DNA of 64,000 nt from Luteibacter sp. UNCMF331Sha3.1 (GCF_900109915.1 NZ_FOBU01000001.1:118083-182082), one strand, 5' to 3'. Counted from the stretch's first letter, positions 1 to 9,148 are shown. Numbers and translations are program-made. The notes: generated by a model not told the origin, from the sequence alone.

Positions 1-9
1 GGATCCACC

Positions 10-648
10 GTGAAAAAGGCGAACGTGGTCGAGATGTTCAGCCGCCTGCGCGAGCTGAATCCGCACCCGAAGACCGAACTGGAATACACCACGCCCTTCG
101 AGCTGCTGTCGGCCGTCGCGCTCTCCGCGCAGGCCACCGATGTCGGGGTGAACAAGGCCACGCGACGGCTCTTTCCCGTGGCGAACACGCCGCGAAAGAT
201 CCTCGACCTGGGCCTCGAAAAGCTCAAGAGCTACATCAGCACCATCGGGCTCTACAACAACAAGGCGAAGAACCTCATCGCCATGAGCCAGATCCTCGTC
301 GACCGCTATGGCGGCGAGGTGCCGACCACGCGCGAGGCGCTGGAAGAACTGCCGGGCGTCGGCCGCAAGACCGCCAACGTCGTGCTGAACACCGCCTTCG
401 GCCAGCCCACCATCGCCGTCGACACGCACATCTTCCGCGTGGCGAACCGCACCGGCCTCGCACCGGGGCCGGACGTGCGCAAGGTGGAAGACAAGCTCGA
501 GAAGGTGATCCCGAGGGAGTTCATCCAGGATGCGCACCACTGGCTGATCCTGCATGGGCGCTACGTATGCAAGGCGCGCAAGCCGGAGTGCCCGACCTGC
601 GCGATCGCGGATCTGTGTGCCTATAAGCACAAGACCCGCGCGGAGTAA
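10..648 (+). CDS. nth: Endonuclease III (DNA glycosylase/AP lyase)
   Basis: Base-excision repair enzyme that removes oxidised pyrimidines and cleaves the abasic site. The 212-residue product aligns without gaps to E. coli Nth (211 aa) as I recall it. The helix-hairpin-helix LPGVGRKTANVV carries the catalytic lysine (K120), the catalytic aspartate is in VDTH (D138), and the 4Fe-4S cluster cysteines are C187, C194, C197 and C203, all in the E. coli positions. The start is a GTG at the very edge of the window, so its ribosome binding site cannot be fully judged; the alignment of the N-terminus supports it. It converges on the SulP gene, with an intergenic palindrome between them. Confidence 0.96.
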   Translation: MKKANVVEMFSRLRELNPHPKTELEYTTPFELLSAVALSAQATDVGVNKATRRLFPVANTPRKILDLGLEKLKSYISTIGLYNNKAKNLIAMSQILVDRYGGEVPTTREALEELPGVGRKTANVVLNTAFGQPTIAVDTHIFRVANRTGLAPGPDVRKVEDKLEKVIPREFIQDAHHWLILHGRYVCKARKPECPTCAIADLCAYKHKTRAE

Positions 649-660
649 TCGATACGCGAG

Positions 661-730
661 GTGGGAGCCGGCCTGCTGGCGAAGGGTGCCCGCGGCGAGC
701 ACCCATCGCCAGCAGGCTGGCTCCCGGCAC
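661..730. repeat. REP-like intergenic palindrome, long form, copy 1
   Basis: Imperfect inverted repeat beginning GTGGGAGCCGGCCTGC and ending with its near complement. It sits between the convergent nth and SulP gene ends, so it may act as a bidirectional transcription end. It belongs to the same family as copies at 10725, 11216, 24364, 28643, 33419, 47665, 51376 and 60991. Confidence 0.85.
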
Positions 731-732
731 GG

Positions 733-2250
733 TCAGGCCGGGCGGCGCGATCCTTCCACGCGCCGTCCCAGCTCCTGCCAGTCCACGATCAGCTCGCATC
801 CGCGCTTCGACGCGTTCCTGCCCCACTCGCGCAGCAGTTCCAGCGAGGCCTGATCCACGTGGTGCAGGCGATCCATCATCACCGACAGTCGCGTGTTGTT
901 AGGGATGCGCTCCAGCGTGCGGGCCATCGTCGGCACCTTCAGGAACGTGGCCGACCCTTCCAGATGCAGCGTGGCCGTGCCCGGTTCGTCGTGGTGCGTG
1001 ACGTCCATCTTCAGCTTCGACGACAGCAGCGCCAGACGCAGCAGCGACAGGCCGAAACCGACGATCACACCGGTGAGCAGATCGGTGGCGACGATGGCGG
1101 CGGTCGTGGCGACGTAGACCGCCGCGGTGCCCTTGCCGTATGCCGCGAGATCCTTGATCTGCTTCGGGTTGACCATCTTCACGCCCGTGAAGACGAGGAT
1201 GCCCGCGAGGCACGACACCGGTGTCATGCGCATAAGCCACGGCAACAGCATCACGAACGCGAGCAGCCACGTGCCGTGGAAGATCGTGGCCATGCGCGTC
1301 GCCGAACCGGCCTGTACGTTGGCGGCGCTGCGCACGATCACGCCCGTCATCGGCAGCGCGCCGAGGAAGCCGCAGATCAGATTGCCCACGCCCTGCGCCG
1401 TCAGCTCGCGGTCGTACTGCGTGCGCACGCCATCGTGCATGCGGTCGACGGCGGCCGCGGACAGCAACGTCTCGGCGCTGGCGATGAACGCGAACGTCGC
1501 GGCGGCGATCAGCAGCGACGAGTCGAACAGGCCAAAGATACTGCCCATGCTCGGCAGGCTCACCGCGGAGAAGAGGTTCGCCGGCACGTCCACGCGCTTG
1601 ACGTCCAGGGCACCGAACTGCGCGACGGCCGTCATGGCCACCACGGCGAGCAACGCGCCGGGAACGAAGCGGAGCTTCGCCGGGCGGAGCTTTTCCCAGA
1701 ACAGCATGATTGCGATGGTGCCGAGGCCGATCATCAGCGCGGCGGGCGCCTGCCCTTCGGCCGCTCCCGACACGGATTCCCACGCGGCGGCCGGCAGGGC
1801 CGCGAAGTTCTCGAGGCCGCGGGCTTTCGGGAGGGCATCCAGCAACACGTGCGACTGCGACGCGACGATGAGGATGCCGATGCCGGACAACATGCCGGCC
1901 ACCACGGCCGGCGACGTCATGCGGAACCACACACCCACCTTGCACAGGCCGGCCACGATCTGGATGAGACCGGCGAGGAGCACGACGGGGCCAAGGGCGG
2001 CCACGCCGTGCTCGCGCACCAGTTCGAACACCAGCACCGCGAGGCCGGCTGCCGGACCGCTGACCTGCAGCGGGGAGCCGGCGATGGCACCGACCACGAT
2101 GCCGCCCACGATGCCGGTGATGAGGCCGGCGCTGGGCGGCATGCCCGAGGCGATGGCGATACCCATGCACAGGGGCAGTGCGACAAGAAAAACGACCACC
2201 GATCCGAGGAGGTCGCGGCCAATCAGGCCCTGGGAGAAATAAGCGCGCAT
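733..2250 (-). CDS. SulP-family anion transporter with C-terminal STAS domain (putative bicarbonate transporter)
   Basis: Inner-membrane SulP/SLC26-type carrier of 505 residues. The N-terminal two thirds are hydrophobic transmembrane helices, with the family-type stretch TGVIVRSAANVQAG in the core. The last ~90 residues look like a STAS domain. The start is the ATG with AAAGGA about 10 nt upstream; a longer reading frame runs through the upstream gene and is not credible. It lies 14 bp downstream of a beta-carbonic anhydrase on the same strand, the arrangement seen for SulP carriers that move bicarbonate. Substrate is inferred from that context; sulfate or another anion is possible. Confidence 0.87.
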   Translation of the reverse strand: MRAYFSQGLIGRDLLGSVVVFLVALPLCMGIAIASGMPPSAGLITGIVGGIVVGAIAGSPLQVSGPAAGLAVLVFELVREHGVAALGPVVLLAGLIQIVAGLCKVGVWFRMTSPAVVAGMLSGIGILIVASQSHVLLDALPKARGLENFAALPAAAWESVSGAAEGQAPAALMIGLGTIAIMLFWEKLRPAKLRFVPGALLAVVAMTAVAQFGALDVKRVDVPANLFSAVSLPSMGSIFGLFDSSLLIAAATFAFIASAETLLSAAAVDRMHDGVRTQYDRELTAQGVGNLICGFLGALPMTGVIVRSAANVQAGSATRMATIFHGTWLLAFVMLLPWLMRMTPVSCLAGILVFTGVKMVNPKQIKDLAAYGKGTAAVYVATTAAIVATDLLTGVIVGFGLSLLRLALLSSKLKMDVTHHDEPGTATLHLEGSATFLKVPTMARTLERIPNNTRLSVMMDRLHHVDQASLELLREWGRNASKRGCELIVDWQELGRRVEGSRRPA

Positions 2251-2264
2251 GACGAACGTTTCCT

Positions 2265-2954
2265 TTAGGCGGCCGAGGCGACCGGCGTCGGCGTGGAGAA
2301 GCGCGCGTGCGGCGTGGCGTCCGGCGCGCTCACGTCCCCGTCGATGAGGGGACGGAAGCGGCCTTCGAGCGGATCGAAGGCCGTGATCTCCGTGTTGGCG
2401 ATGTCGTAGATCCAGCCGTGGATGCGCAGGCTGCCGTTCGCCATCGCGGCCGCGACGGCCGGCAGCGTGCGCAGGTGCTCGATCTGGCCGACCACGTTCT
2501 CCTCCGTGAGGTAGCGCAGGCCTTCCTCGCCGTGGATCGTCGGACGATTCTCGGCGACGACGTAGCGCGCGACGTCGGCGTGCTTCAGCCACTGCTCCAC
2601 GGATGGCTTGCCTTTCAGCGCGGCGGGGTTCTGCAGCGCCTTCATCGCGCCGCAGTCCGAGTGGCCGCAGATCACGATGTGCTGCACCTTGAGCGCGGTG
2701 ACGGCGTACTCGATGGCGGCGACCACGCCGCTGACGTGCTGCGCGTACGGCGGCACGATGTTGCCGACGTTACGGTAGACGAACAGATCGCCGGGCCCGG
2801 CGTTGAAGATCATTTCGGGCATCACGCGCGAATCCGCGCAGGTGATGAACATGGTGTGGGGGGCCTGCCCCGACGCCAGGCGCGCGAACGTATCGCGCTG
2901 CTCGTCGGTCATGTGGCGGCGGAAGTGATCGAAACCCTGGATGAGACGTTCCAT
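2265..2954 (-). CDS. Beta-class carbonic anhydrase (paired with SulP)
   Basis: Interconverts CO2 and bicarbonate in the cytoplasm. The 229-residue protein has the beta-class zinc ligands C39 (in CADSRV), H98 and C101 (in GHSDCGAM), with the catalytic pair D41/R43. It is the first gene of a two-gene operon with the SulP transporter and could supply or consume the bicarbonate the carrier moves. It differs clearly from the second carbonic anhydrase at 24590, which has a longer N-terminus, so the two are paralogues rather than a recent duplication. Function is secure from the motifs; physiological role is inferred. Confidence 0.95.
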   Translation of the reverse strand: MERLIQGFDHFRRHMTDEQRDTFARLASGQAPHTMFITCADSRVMPEMIFNAGPGDLFVYRNVGNIVPPYAQHVSGVVAAIEYAVTALKVQHIVICGHSDCGAMKALQNPAALKGKPSVEQWLKHADVARYVVAENRPTIHGEEGLRYLTEENVVGQIEHLRTLPAVAAAMANGSLRIHGWIYDIANTEITAFDPLEGRFRPLIDGDVSAPDATPHARFSTPTPVASAA

Positions 2955-3092
2955 GGTGTATTCCTCGTTGGGGAGTGGCGCAGCATTCGGGCGAGCGAGC
3001 GCCCGCCGGCGGACGGCCTCGCGGGCCGTCGCCTGGGGAAAGGAGGCATTCGGAATCGACGGCGCGTCAGGCGCACCGGTGCCGCGACGCGA

Positions 3093-3443
3093 TCAGGCGA
3101 TCGGGGGGCGCAACTCGGCGTTGTGCACGTGCGCGTGGGAGTCCGCTGCATGCGCCGGGGGACGCACGGGCATCGGACGCGGCACGGCCACCGCGTGCTC
3201 GGCCGGGACATCGAACGTATCGTCGAGACCGCTCGTGTTGTCCTCGATCGAGGGCACGGCGTCCTGGTCGTCGATGTCGGGGGCATCGTCGAGGGCGACC
3301 AGGGCGGCGTGCTGCGAATCGGCCGGGACCATCGTGGACGGACACGGCATGGCCTGCACACCCGCACACACGACGAACAGCGCGAGAAGCACGAAGAACG
3401 TGCTCGCGATGCGTCGGGTGAAGGCGGAGGTCGGGCGATTCAT
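3093..3443 (-). CDS. Small secreted hypothetical protein with His-rich tail
   Basis: Unrecognised 116-residue protein. Residues 1-31 form a clear signal peptide (positive N-terminus, hydrophobic core FFVLLALFVVCAG, cleavage near VQA). The mature part is short, rich in Asp and Pro, and ends with a DSHAHVHN segment that could bind a metal ion. The start at MNRPTS is preferred over an upstream ATG because it puts the signal peptide at the N-terminus. It lies 138 bp upstream of the carbonic anhydrase on the same strand and may or may not be cotranscribed with it. No function is assigned. Confidence 0.6.
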   Translation of the reverse strand: MNRPTSAFTRRIASTFFVLLALFVVCAGVQAMPCPSTMVPADSQHAALVALDDAPDIDDQDAVPSIEDNTSGLDDTFDVPAEHAVAVPRPMPVRPPAHAADSHAHVHNAELRPPIA

Positions 3444-3661
3444 GCGCCCGAACGTACGCAGGGGATGTGACGAGTGCAAGTACGGCGATGCAACATATTC
3501 AGGATCGACGCGTGACTTTCTTCGAAAACGTGACGTAGCAAGGGTTTCCGCACGGTCTACGAGCCATTTCCGATGGACTGCGTTCAGCGTTTGGACGTCC
3601 GGATGGCCGTCATGTGCCTGAGACGATTCGTAATCAGAAATGCCTCATTCCTACTAAGCAC

Positions 3662-3690
3662 AAAAAAACGGCGGGCTTGCGCCCGCCGTT
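3662..3690 (-). terminator. Rho-independent terminator of the porin gene
   Basis: Perfect 8-bp stem CGGCGGGC/GCCCGCCG with a 4-nt loop. On the minus strand it is followed directly by a run of seven T, 37 bp after the porin stop codon. Confidence 0.9.
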
Positions 3691-3726
3691 CGTTCGTCCC
3701 TGAGTGGAACTCCCTTCCGATACCGC

Positions 3727-5097
3727 TTAGAAGCTCAGCATGCCCCAGAAGCCAACTTCGTTGGTCTTGTAGTGATACGGCGTCGCGAACGGGCCGTCCA
3801 GCTGGTTGTGCTTGTAGACGAGGGCGAGCTTCAAATTCTTCAGCACGTCGTACGAGACGCCGGCGTTGTAGTACTTGTCCTTGAGCTCACGCTCGATGTT
3901 CGTGACCGTCTTGTACTTGTAGCTCACGTGGTCGTAGCGAGCGAAGACGGCCCACTGGTTGTAGAAGTGCCAGTCGGCGAACGCCGAGTAACCGTCGGCC
4001 TTGTCCTTGATGGCGAGCGGAGCCGGGGTGGTGCCCTGATACTTGAGAATGTCGTCCCAGTTCTCGGAGTGGAAGTATTCCACGCCGACGCCCCAGGTCT
4101 TGTCGCGCCATGCCACGAGGGCATCGCCACGCGTCGCGGTGCGGGTCGGCTGGCCGTTCTCGACGTCGTTGCCGCGTTTGCCGGTGTAACCGCCGACCGC
4201 GAGGATCAGCTGTTCGATCGGCGAGTAACCCAGGCGGGCTTCGGTATCGACCGACTTGGAGCGCGTCAGGTTGCGGAAACCGCGACCGTTGACGACCGAC
4301 ACCTGGTAGTTGATCGCATTGTTGCCGGTGGTGGCGCCGAGGACGTGGACACCCCAGTCCGCCGAGTTGCCGAACGCGCCGACGCCGCCGGCGGTCGCGG
4401 TCGAACCGCTGCGACCACCTTCGAACGAACGGTCGGTGATGGTGTTCTCGACGTAGCGGTAACCGTAGGCCTTTTCGACGAACGGGATCCACGGCATGTC
4501 GGCCGAACCGAAGCGGACCGTGAAGAGCGGATCGAACTTGCCCTGCACGTAGGCCTTCTTCACGAAGAGGCTGGTCTGCGACAGCGTCGACTGGTAGTTG
4601 AAGTCGGTGGTCAGGTTGGCCGACCAGACGTCGTCGAAGGTGTGGTCGACGGTCAGGTAGAAGCGCTTGACGTCGAAGCCGGTGCCGTTGACGGCGCCGT
4701 GGCCGTCGACCTGGCGATTGCGGCCGTTGCCGACCTTCTCGTTATGGTCGATGTTCGACACGTCGAAGAACATCGTGCCGCCGACGTGGGTGTTGTCGAC
4801 GACCTTGGCGAGCTTGTCGAGGCGCTTGGTCAGGTCGTCGGTCGGCTTGGCGGCGGCGACCTGCACGTCGTTGACGGCCTTGGCCGTCTCGACCTGCGCG
4901 TCGGCCTGTGCTTCCTGCTTGCTCTCCAGCTCGGAGACCTTGGCCTGGAGGGCAGCGAGCTGCGCCTGCAGCTGCTGGAGGGTGGCGGCGTCGACCGTGA
5001 CCCGGGCCGGCTGCGACTTCGGCGTCGCGGCGAGCGCCGAGAAGCTGGTCAGACCGAGACCGGCGGCGATGGCCACCGTGAGCAACTTGGAACGCAT
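3727..5097 (-). CDS. Phosphate-selective porin of the OprO/OprP family
   Basis: Outer-membrane porin of 456 residues. It has a signal peptide (about residues 1-24), then a predicted coiled coil rich in Leu and Gln (about 35-65) and a beta-barrel that ends in the aromatic FWGMLSF, as expected for barrel insertion. Its position next to the pst operon, and a candidate Pho box upstream on its strand, support a role in phosphate or polyphosphate entry under starvation. The family call rests on the coiled coil plus barrel layout and on context; exact ion selectivity cannot be read from the sequence. Confidence 0.87.
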   Translation of the reverse strand: MRSKLLTVAIAAGLGLTSFSALAATPKSQPARVTVDAATLQQLQAQLAALQAKVSELESKQEAQADAQVETAKAVNDVQVAAAKPTDDLTKRLDKLAKVVDNTHVGGTMFFDVSNIDHNEKVGNGRNRQVDGHGAVNGTGFDVKRFYLTVDHTFDDVWSANLTTDFNYQSTLSQTSLFVKKAYVQGKFDPLFTVRFGSADMPWIPFVEKAYGYRYVENTITDRSFEGGRSGSTATAGGVGAFGNSADWGVHVLGATTGNNAINYQVSVVNGRGFRNLTRSKSVDTEARLGYSPIEQLILAVGGYTGKRGNDVENGQPTRTATRGDALVAWRDKTWGVGVEYFHSENWDDILKYQGTTPAPLAIKDKADGYSAFADWHFYNQWAVFARYDHVSYKYKTVTNIERELKDKYYNAGVSYDVLKNLKLALVYKHNQLDGPFATPYHYKTNEVGFWGMLSF

Positions 5098-5231
5098 GGG
5101 ATGTACTCCGATATATAGGATGGAATGTGTGAGCCCCTGTCCCCTCGTTGAGACTTTTCTGTCCGAAAAACCTCAAGAGGGCCAACGGCGCGAAGGATGG
5201 GCCGCCGGGTTTACCGTTCGATGCCGTTTTT

Positions 5232-5249
5232 GTGACAGAACGACGACAC
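5232..5249 (-). promoter_or_regulatory. Candidate Pho box upstream of the porin gene
   Basis: On the minus strand two 7-bp direct repeats, GTGTCGT and CTGTCAC, are separated by 4 bp (CGTT). This matches the PhoB pattern CTGTCAT-N4-CTGTCAT in 5 of 7 and 6 of 7 positions. It lies about 135 bp upstream of the porin start. Confidence 0.55.
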
Positions 5250-5306
5250 GAGCACGTTCTCTTAACGCCCGTGCCCGTATGCACCCGGGGCTGATATCCT
5301 TCGCGG

Positions 5307-5966
5307 ATGGATACGACGAGTAACAGCACCGCTTCGACGATGGCCGGGCGGTTCAGGGGGTTCCTGCCCGTGGTGGTCGATGTCGAGACGGGCGGTTTCG
5401 ACGCCGAGGGCGATGCCCTGCTGGAAATCGCCGTGGTCACGATCGCCATGGAGCCCTCGGGGCTACTGGTCCCCCAGCCCGCGGTCTCCGCCAACGTCGA
5501 GCCCTTTCCGGGCGCCAACATCGACCCGCGGTCGCTCGAGATCACCGGCATCGACCCGGACCACCCGTTCCGGGGCGCCCTGCCCGAGCGCCAGGCCCTC
5601 GATCACGTGTTCAACGCCGTGCGCGAGGCCGTCCGCGTGGCGGGCTGCCAGCGCGCGGTACTCGTGGGCCACAATGCGGCGTTCGACCTCGCCTTCCTTA
5701 ATGCGGCGGTCAAGCGCACCGGCCACAAGCGCAACCCGTTCCACCCCTTCAGTTGCTTCGACACCGCGACCCTCGGCGGGCTGGCCTACGGCCAGACGGT
5801 CCTGAGCAAGGCGGTGCTGGCCGCCGGCATCGCCTTCGACACGCGGGAGGCCCATTCGGCGATCTACGACGCCGAGCGCACCGCGGAGTTGTTCTGCGAA
5901 ATCGTCAACCGCTGGCGTCGCCTGGAGCTCGCGGAACGCGAAACGGCCGCTCCCCTCATCGCCTGA
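5307..5966 (+). CDS. rnt: Ribonuclease T
   Basis: 3'-5' exoribonuclease that trims tRNA and other stable RNA 3' ends. The 219-residue protein shows the DEDDh nuclease set: D25 and E27 in VDVETGGF, D127 in FDLAF, H183 and D188 in [12 protein letters not shown], in the order and spacing of E. coli RNase T. The N-terminus through [13 protein letters not shown] is characteristic of RNase T rather than of DnaQ. There is no Shine-Dalgarno sequence; a TGATATCCT element ends 6 nt before the ATG, so the mRNA may be leaderless. It lies between the divergent porin gene and pstS. Confidence 0.92.
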   Translation: MDTTSNSTASTMAGRFRGFLPVVVDVETGGFDAEGDALLEIAVVTIAMEPSGLLVPQPAVSANVEPFPGANIDPRSLEITGIDPDHPFRGALPERQALDHVFNAVREAVRVAGCQRAVLVGHNAAFDLAFLNAAVKRTGHKRNPFHPFSCFDTATLGGLAYGQTVLSKAVLAAGIAFDTREAHSAIYDAERTAELFCEIVNRWRRLELAERETAAPLIA

Positions 5967-5988
5967 GACGTTTCGTAAGTTCCTGAAT

Positions 5989-6024
5989 ATGACACCAAAG
6001 CGGCGGGTGTCATGACTCTGCAAC
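5989..6024 (+). promoter_or_regulatory. Candidate Pho box and inverted repeat upstream of pstS
   Basis: GTGTCAT-GACT-CTGCAAC at 6007-6024 resembles the PhoB direct-repeat box. Its first half-site is also the right arm of an inverted repeat, ATGACACC (5989-5996) and GGTGTCAT (6006-6013), so PhoB-like half-sites point both ways. It lies about 90 bp before the pstS start and just after the rnt stop. Confidence 0.5.
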
Positions 6025-6111
6025 ATTCAGTACGTCTCATTGCAACACGGCAGGGCTGGAATACGGCCCCGGGCGGGCATCGCCCGACACTCTATCCACG
6101 AGGATTACTCC

Positions 6112-7128
6112 GTGTTCACTCGCAAACTCCGCATCGCCACGCTGGTCGCCGCATCCCTCCTCGGCATGGGCGCCGCTCAGGCCACCGACATCACGGGCGC
6201 CGGCTCGAGCTTCGTCTATCCCGTTCTGTCCAAGTGGTCGGCGAAGTACGCCGAGGCCACGGGTAACAAGCTGAACTACCAGTCCGTGGGTTCGGGCGCC
6301 GGCGTCGCGCAGATCAAGGAAGGCACCATCGACTTCGGCGCGTCGGACGCTCCGATGAGCAGCGAAGACCTCACCAAGTTCGGCCTGGGCCAGTTCCCGA
6401 GCGTCGTCGGCGGCATCGTGCCGGTCGTCAACCTCCAGGGCGTCGCCGCGGGCCAGCTGAAGCTCGACGGCAAGCTCCTCGCCGACATCTACATGGGCAA
6501 GATCGCCCGCTGGAGCGATCCGGCCGTCGCCGCGCTGAACCCGGGCGTCAAGATCCCCGACGTCAAGATCACGGTCGTGCACCGCTCGGACGGCTCGGGC
6601 ACCTCGTTCAACTTCACCAACTACCTGTCGAAGGTCAGCCCGGAGTGGGCGTCGAAGGTGAAGTTCGGCACCGCCGTCGAGTGGCCGGCCGGCGTCGGCG
6701 GCAAGGGTAACGAAGGCGTCGCACAGTACGTGCGCCAGATCCCGGGCTCGATCGGCTACGTGGAATACGCGTACGCCAAGAAGAACAACATCGCCTACAC
6801 GCAGCTCCAGAACGCCGCGGGCAAGTGGGTCCAGCCGAACGCCGAGACCTTCGGCGCCGCCGCCGGCACGGCCGACTGGGCCGGCGCGAAGGACTTCAAC
6901 GTGATCATGACCAACGCCCCGGGCGACCAGGCATGGCCGATCACGGCGACGACCTGGATCATCATGTACAAGAAGTCGAAGAACCCGTCGCACACCAAGG
7001 TGGCGTTCGAGTTCTTCAAGTGGTCGCAGGAAAAGGGCCAGGCCGATGCCGCCACGCTCGACTATGTCGCGCTGCCGGCGACGCTGACCTCGAAGATCCA
7101 GGCCTACTGGGCTTCCGACTTCAAGTAA
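6112..7128 (+). CDS. pstS: Phosphate ABC transporter, periplasmic binding protein
   Basis: Captures inorganic phosphate in the periplasm and delivers it to PstCA. The 338-residue product has a signal peptide cut near residue 24 (GAAQA), the N-terminal motif TDITGAGSSFVYP, and the phosphate-binding loops SVGSGAG and HRSDGSGTS. The chosen start is a GTG preceded by GAGGA at 6100-6104; an upstream ATG at 6040 would bury the signal peptide behind 24 extra residues. It is the first gene of pstSCAB-phoU and has a candidate Pho box upstream. A strong hairpin separates it from pstC. Confidence 0.95.
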   Translation: MFTRKLRIATLVAASLLGMGAAQATDITGAGSSFVYPVLSKWSAKYAEATGNKLNYQSVGSGAGVAQIKEGTIDFGASDAPMSSEDLTKFGLGQFPSVVGGIVPVVNLQGVAAGQLKLDGKLLADIYMGKIARWSDPAVAALNPGVKIPDVKITVVHRSDGSGTSFNFTNYLSKVSPEWASKVKFGTAVEWPAGVGGKGNEGVAQYVRQIPGSIGYVEYAYAKKNNIAYTQLQNAAGKWVQPNAETFGAAAGTADWAGAKDFNVIMTNAPGDQAWPITATTWIIMYKKSKNPSHTKVAFEFFKWSQEKGQADAATLDYVALPATLTSKIQAYWASDFK

Positions 7129-7183
7129 GCGGTCCGACGCTGCCATCCGGCTGACACGTTGGCCGGTCAGGGTACGACCATCG

Positions 7184-7214
7184 GGGTCGCCGCCCCCTAG
7201 CGGGGCGGCGACCC
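7184..7214 (+). promoter_or_regulatory. Strong hairpin between pstS and pstC
   Basis: Perfect 13-bp arms (7184-7196 and 7202-7214) with a 5-nt loop and no following T run. It probably protects the pstS message or attenuates read-through, giving more PstS than PstC. Confidence 0.75.
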
Positions 7215-7246
7215 ACACGTTTGCAAAGGCCAGGAATCGCATCCGC

Positions 7247-8278
7247 ATGCACGCCACCGTCAGCACCGCCATGCCGAGCGCCGAGCGCGCCGCCGAAGCG
7301 GCCCGCAATGCGAAGGATTCGCGCGACGACCGACTCTTCGGTTGGGTCCTCAAGGGCTGTGCCCTCATCGTCCTGCTCTCGCTCGTGGGAGCCGCCGGCT
7401 CCACGCTGTGGCTGGGCATGGACGCGTTCCACACCTTCGGCTTCGGTTTCCTCACCAGCGCCGCGTGGGATCCGAGCAACGACCAGTACGGCGCGCTCGT
7501 GCCGATCATGGGCACCGTCGGCACCGCGTTCATCGCCTTGCTGTTCGCCGTGCCGGTGAGCTTCGGCATCGCCCTCTTCCTTACCGAGATCGCCCCCCAG
7601 TGGCTGCGCGGTCCCGTCAGCTCGGCCATCGAACTGCTGGCCGGCATCCCCTCGATCATCTACGGCATGTGGGGCCTCTTCATCTTCGCCCCGTTCGTCG
7701 CCGAGCACATCAAGCCGTGGCTGATGAACAACTTCAGCGCGGATCCGCCCGATGGGCAGGTCTCCTGGCTCGTGCAGCACGTGCCGTCGATCGCGAAGTT
7801 CTTCTCCAGCGAATACCCGTTCTTCGGTGCCGGCGTGCTCACGGCCGGCCTTGTGCTCGCGGTCATGATCATTCCGTTCATCTCGTCGGTGATGCGCGAA
7901 GTGTTCCAGACCGTGCCGACCCGCCTGAAAGAGTCCGCGTACGCGCTCGGTTCGAGCACGTGGGAAGTGGTCTGGGACATCGTGGTGCCCTACACGCGCA
8001 CCGCCGTCATCGGCGGCGTGTTCCTCGGCCTCGGTCGCGCGCTGGGTGAAACGATGGCCGTGGCCTTCGTGCTCGGCAATACCTTCAAGCTCACCCCGTC
8101 GATCCTCGAAACCGGCAGCTCCATCGCCTCGACGATCGCCAACCAGTTCGGCGAAGCCCAGGGCCTGCAGCGCTCCGCGCTGATGGCGCTGGCCTTCCTC
8201 CTCTTCGTGGTGACCTTCATCGTGCTGCTGATCGCGCGCCTGATGCTCCGCCGGCTGGCGAACCGGGAGGGCAAGTAA
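7247..8278 (+). CDS. pstC: Phosphate ABC transporter permease PstC
   Basis: One of the two inner-membrane channel subunits of the Pst importer. The 343-residue protein has a hydrophilic N-terminal segment of about 35 residues, then a series of hydrophobic helices and the permease coupling-loop region near the motif SAYALGSSTWEVVWDIVVP. ABC permeases contact the ATPase PstB through this loop. Its stop codon abuts the pstA ATG (TAAATG), so the two are probably translated together. A downstream ATG at 7271 is a possible alternative start. Confidence 0.94.
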   Translation: MHATVSTAMPSAERAAEAARNAKDSRDDRLFGWVLKGCALIVLLSLVGAAGSTLWLGMDAFHTFGFGFLTSAAWDPSNDQYGALVPIMGTVGTAFIALLFAVPVSFGIALFLTEIAPQWLRGPVSSAIELLAGIPSIIYGMWGLFIFAPFVAEHIKPWLMNNFSADPPDGQVSWLVQHVPSIAKFFSSEYPFFGAGVLTAGLVLAVMIIPFISSVMREVFQTVPTRLKESAYALGSSTWEVVWDIVVPYTRTAVIGGVFLGLGRALGETMAVAFVLGNTFKLTPSILETGSSIASTIANQFGEAQGLQRSALMALAFLLFVVTFIVLLIARLMLRRLANREGK

Positions 8279-9148
8279 ATGTCGGCCTCCCTCTACACGA
8301 TCCGCCGGATCAAGAACGTCGTCGCCATGGCGCTGAGCGTGTTCGCCACCGCGATCGGCCTGCTGTTCCTGGCCTGGATCCTCTGGGAAACCCTGAGCCA
8401 GGGCATCGCCGGCCTGAAGCCGCAGCTTTTCACCAAGATCACCGCCTATCGCGAAGAAGGCGGCCTGGCCAACGCCATGGTCGGCAGCCTGATCCTCAAC
8501 ATCATCGGTATCCTGATCGCCACGCCGATCGGCGTCGCCGCGGGCACGTGGCTTGCCGAGTATTCCTCGCGCTCGAAGCTCGGTCCGACCATCCGCTTCC
8601 TCAACGACATCCTGCTGTCGGCACCGTCGATCGTGCTCGGCCTCTTCGTCTACACGGTGATCGTGCTGCCGTCGAAGTGGCTGACCAACGGCGACGTGAC
8701 GTTCTCCGGCATCGCCGGCGGCATCGCGCTCGCGCTGATCGCCCTGCCCGTCATCGTCCGCACCACCGACGAGATGCTTCGTCTCGTGCCGGGTACGCTG
8801 CGCGAGGCCGCATTGTCGCTCGGCGTGCCGCAGTGGAAACTTACGATGCAGATCCTGGTGCGCGCGGCCCGCTCGGGCATCGTCACCGGCGTGCTGCTGG
8901 CCCTGGCGCGCATCAGCGGCGAGACCGCCCCGCTGCTGTTCACGGCGTTCGGCAACAACTTCATGACGTTCAACCCGATCGACAAGATGCCGAGCCTTCC
9001 GCAGGTCATCTACGAGTACACGAAGGACCCGAGCCCCGACATCAACGTGCTCGCCTGGGCCGGCGCCTTCGTGCTCACCATGTTCGTGCTGGCGCTCAGC
9101 CTGATCGCCCGCTTCGTCTTCTCGCGTTCCAAGGTGTCCCATGACTAA
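8279..9148 (+). CDS. pstA: Phosphate ABC transporter permease PstA
   Basis: Second permease subunit of the Pst phosphate importer, 289 residues. Hydrophobic helices follow a short N-terminus. The loop [19 protein letters not shown] is the typical permease coupling motif for PstB. The ATG directly follows the pstC stop codon, and the 3' end overlaps pstB by 8 bp, both consistent with tight coupling of one transcript. Confidence 0.94.
   Translation: MSASLYTIRRIKNVVAMALSVFATAIGLLFLAWILWETLSQGIAGLKPQLFTKITAYREEGGLANAMVGSLILNIIGILIATPIGVAAGTWLAEYSSRSKLGPTIRFLNDILLSAPSIVLGLFVYTVIVLPSKWLTNGDVTFSGIAGGIALALIALPVIVRTTDEMLRLVPGTLREAALSLGVPQWKLTMQILVRAARSGIVTGVLLALARISGETAPLLFTAFGNNFMTFNPIDKMPSLPQVIYEYTKDPSPDINVLAWAGAFVLTMFVLALSLIARFVFSRSKVSHD

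Noticed and set aside
661..2268. Long plus-strand frame opposite SulP
   Set aside because: Rich in His, Arg, Asp and Gln, no motifs, antisense to a clear transporter.
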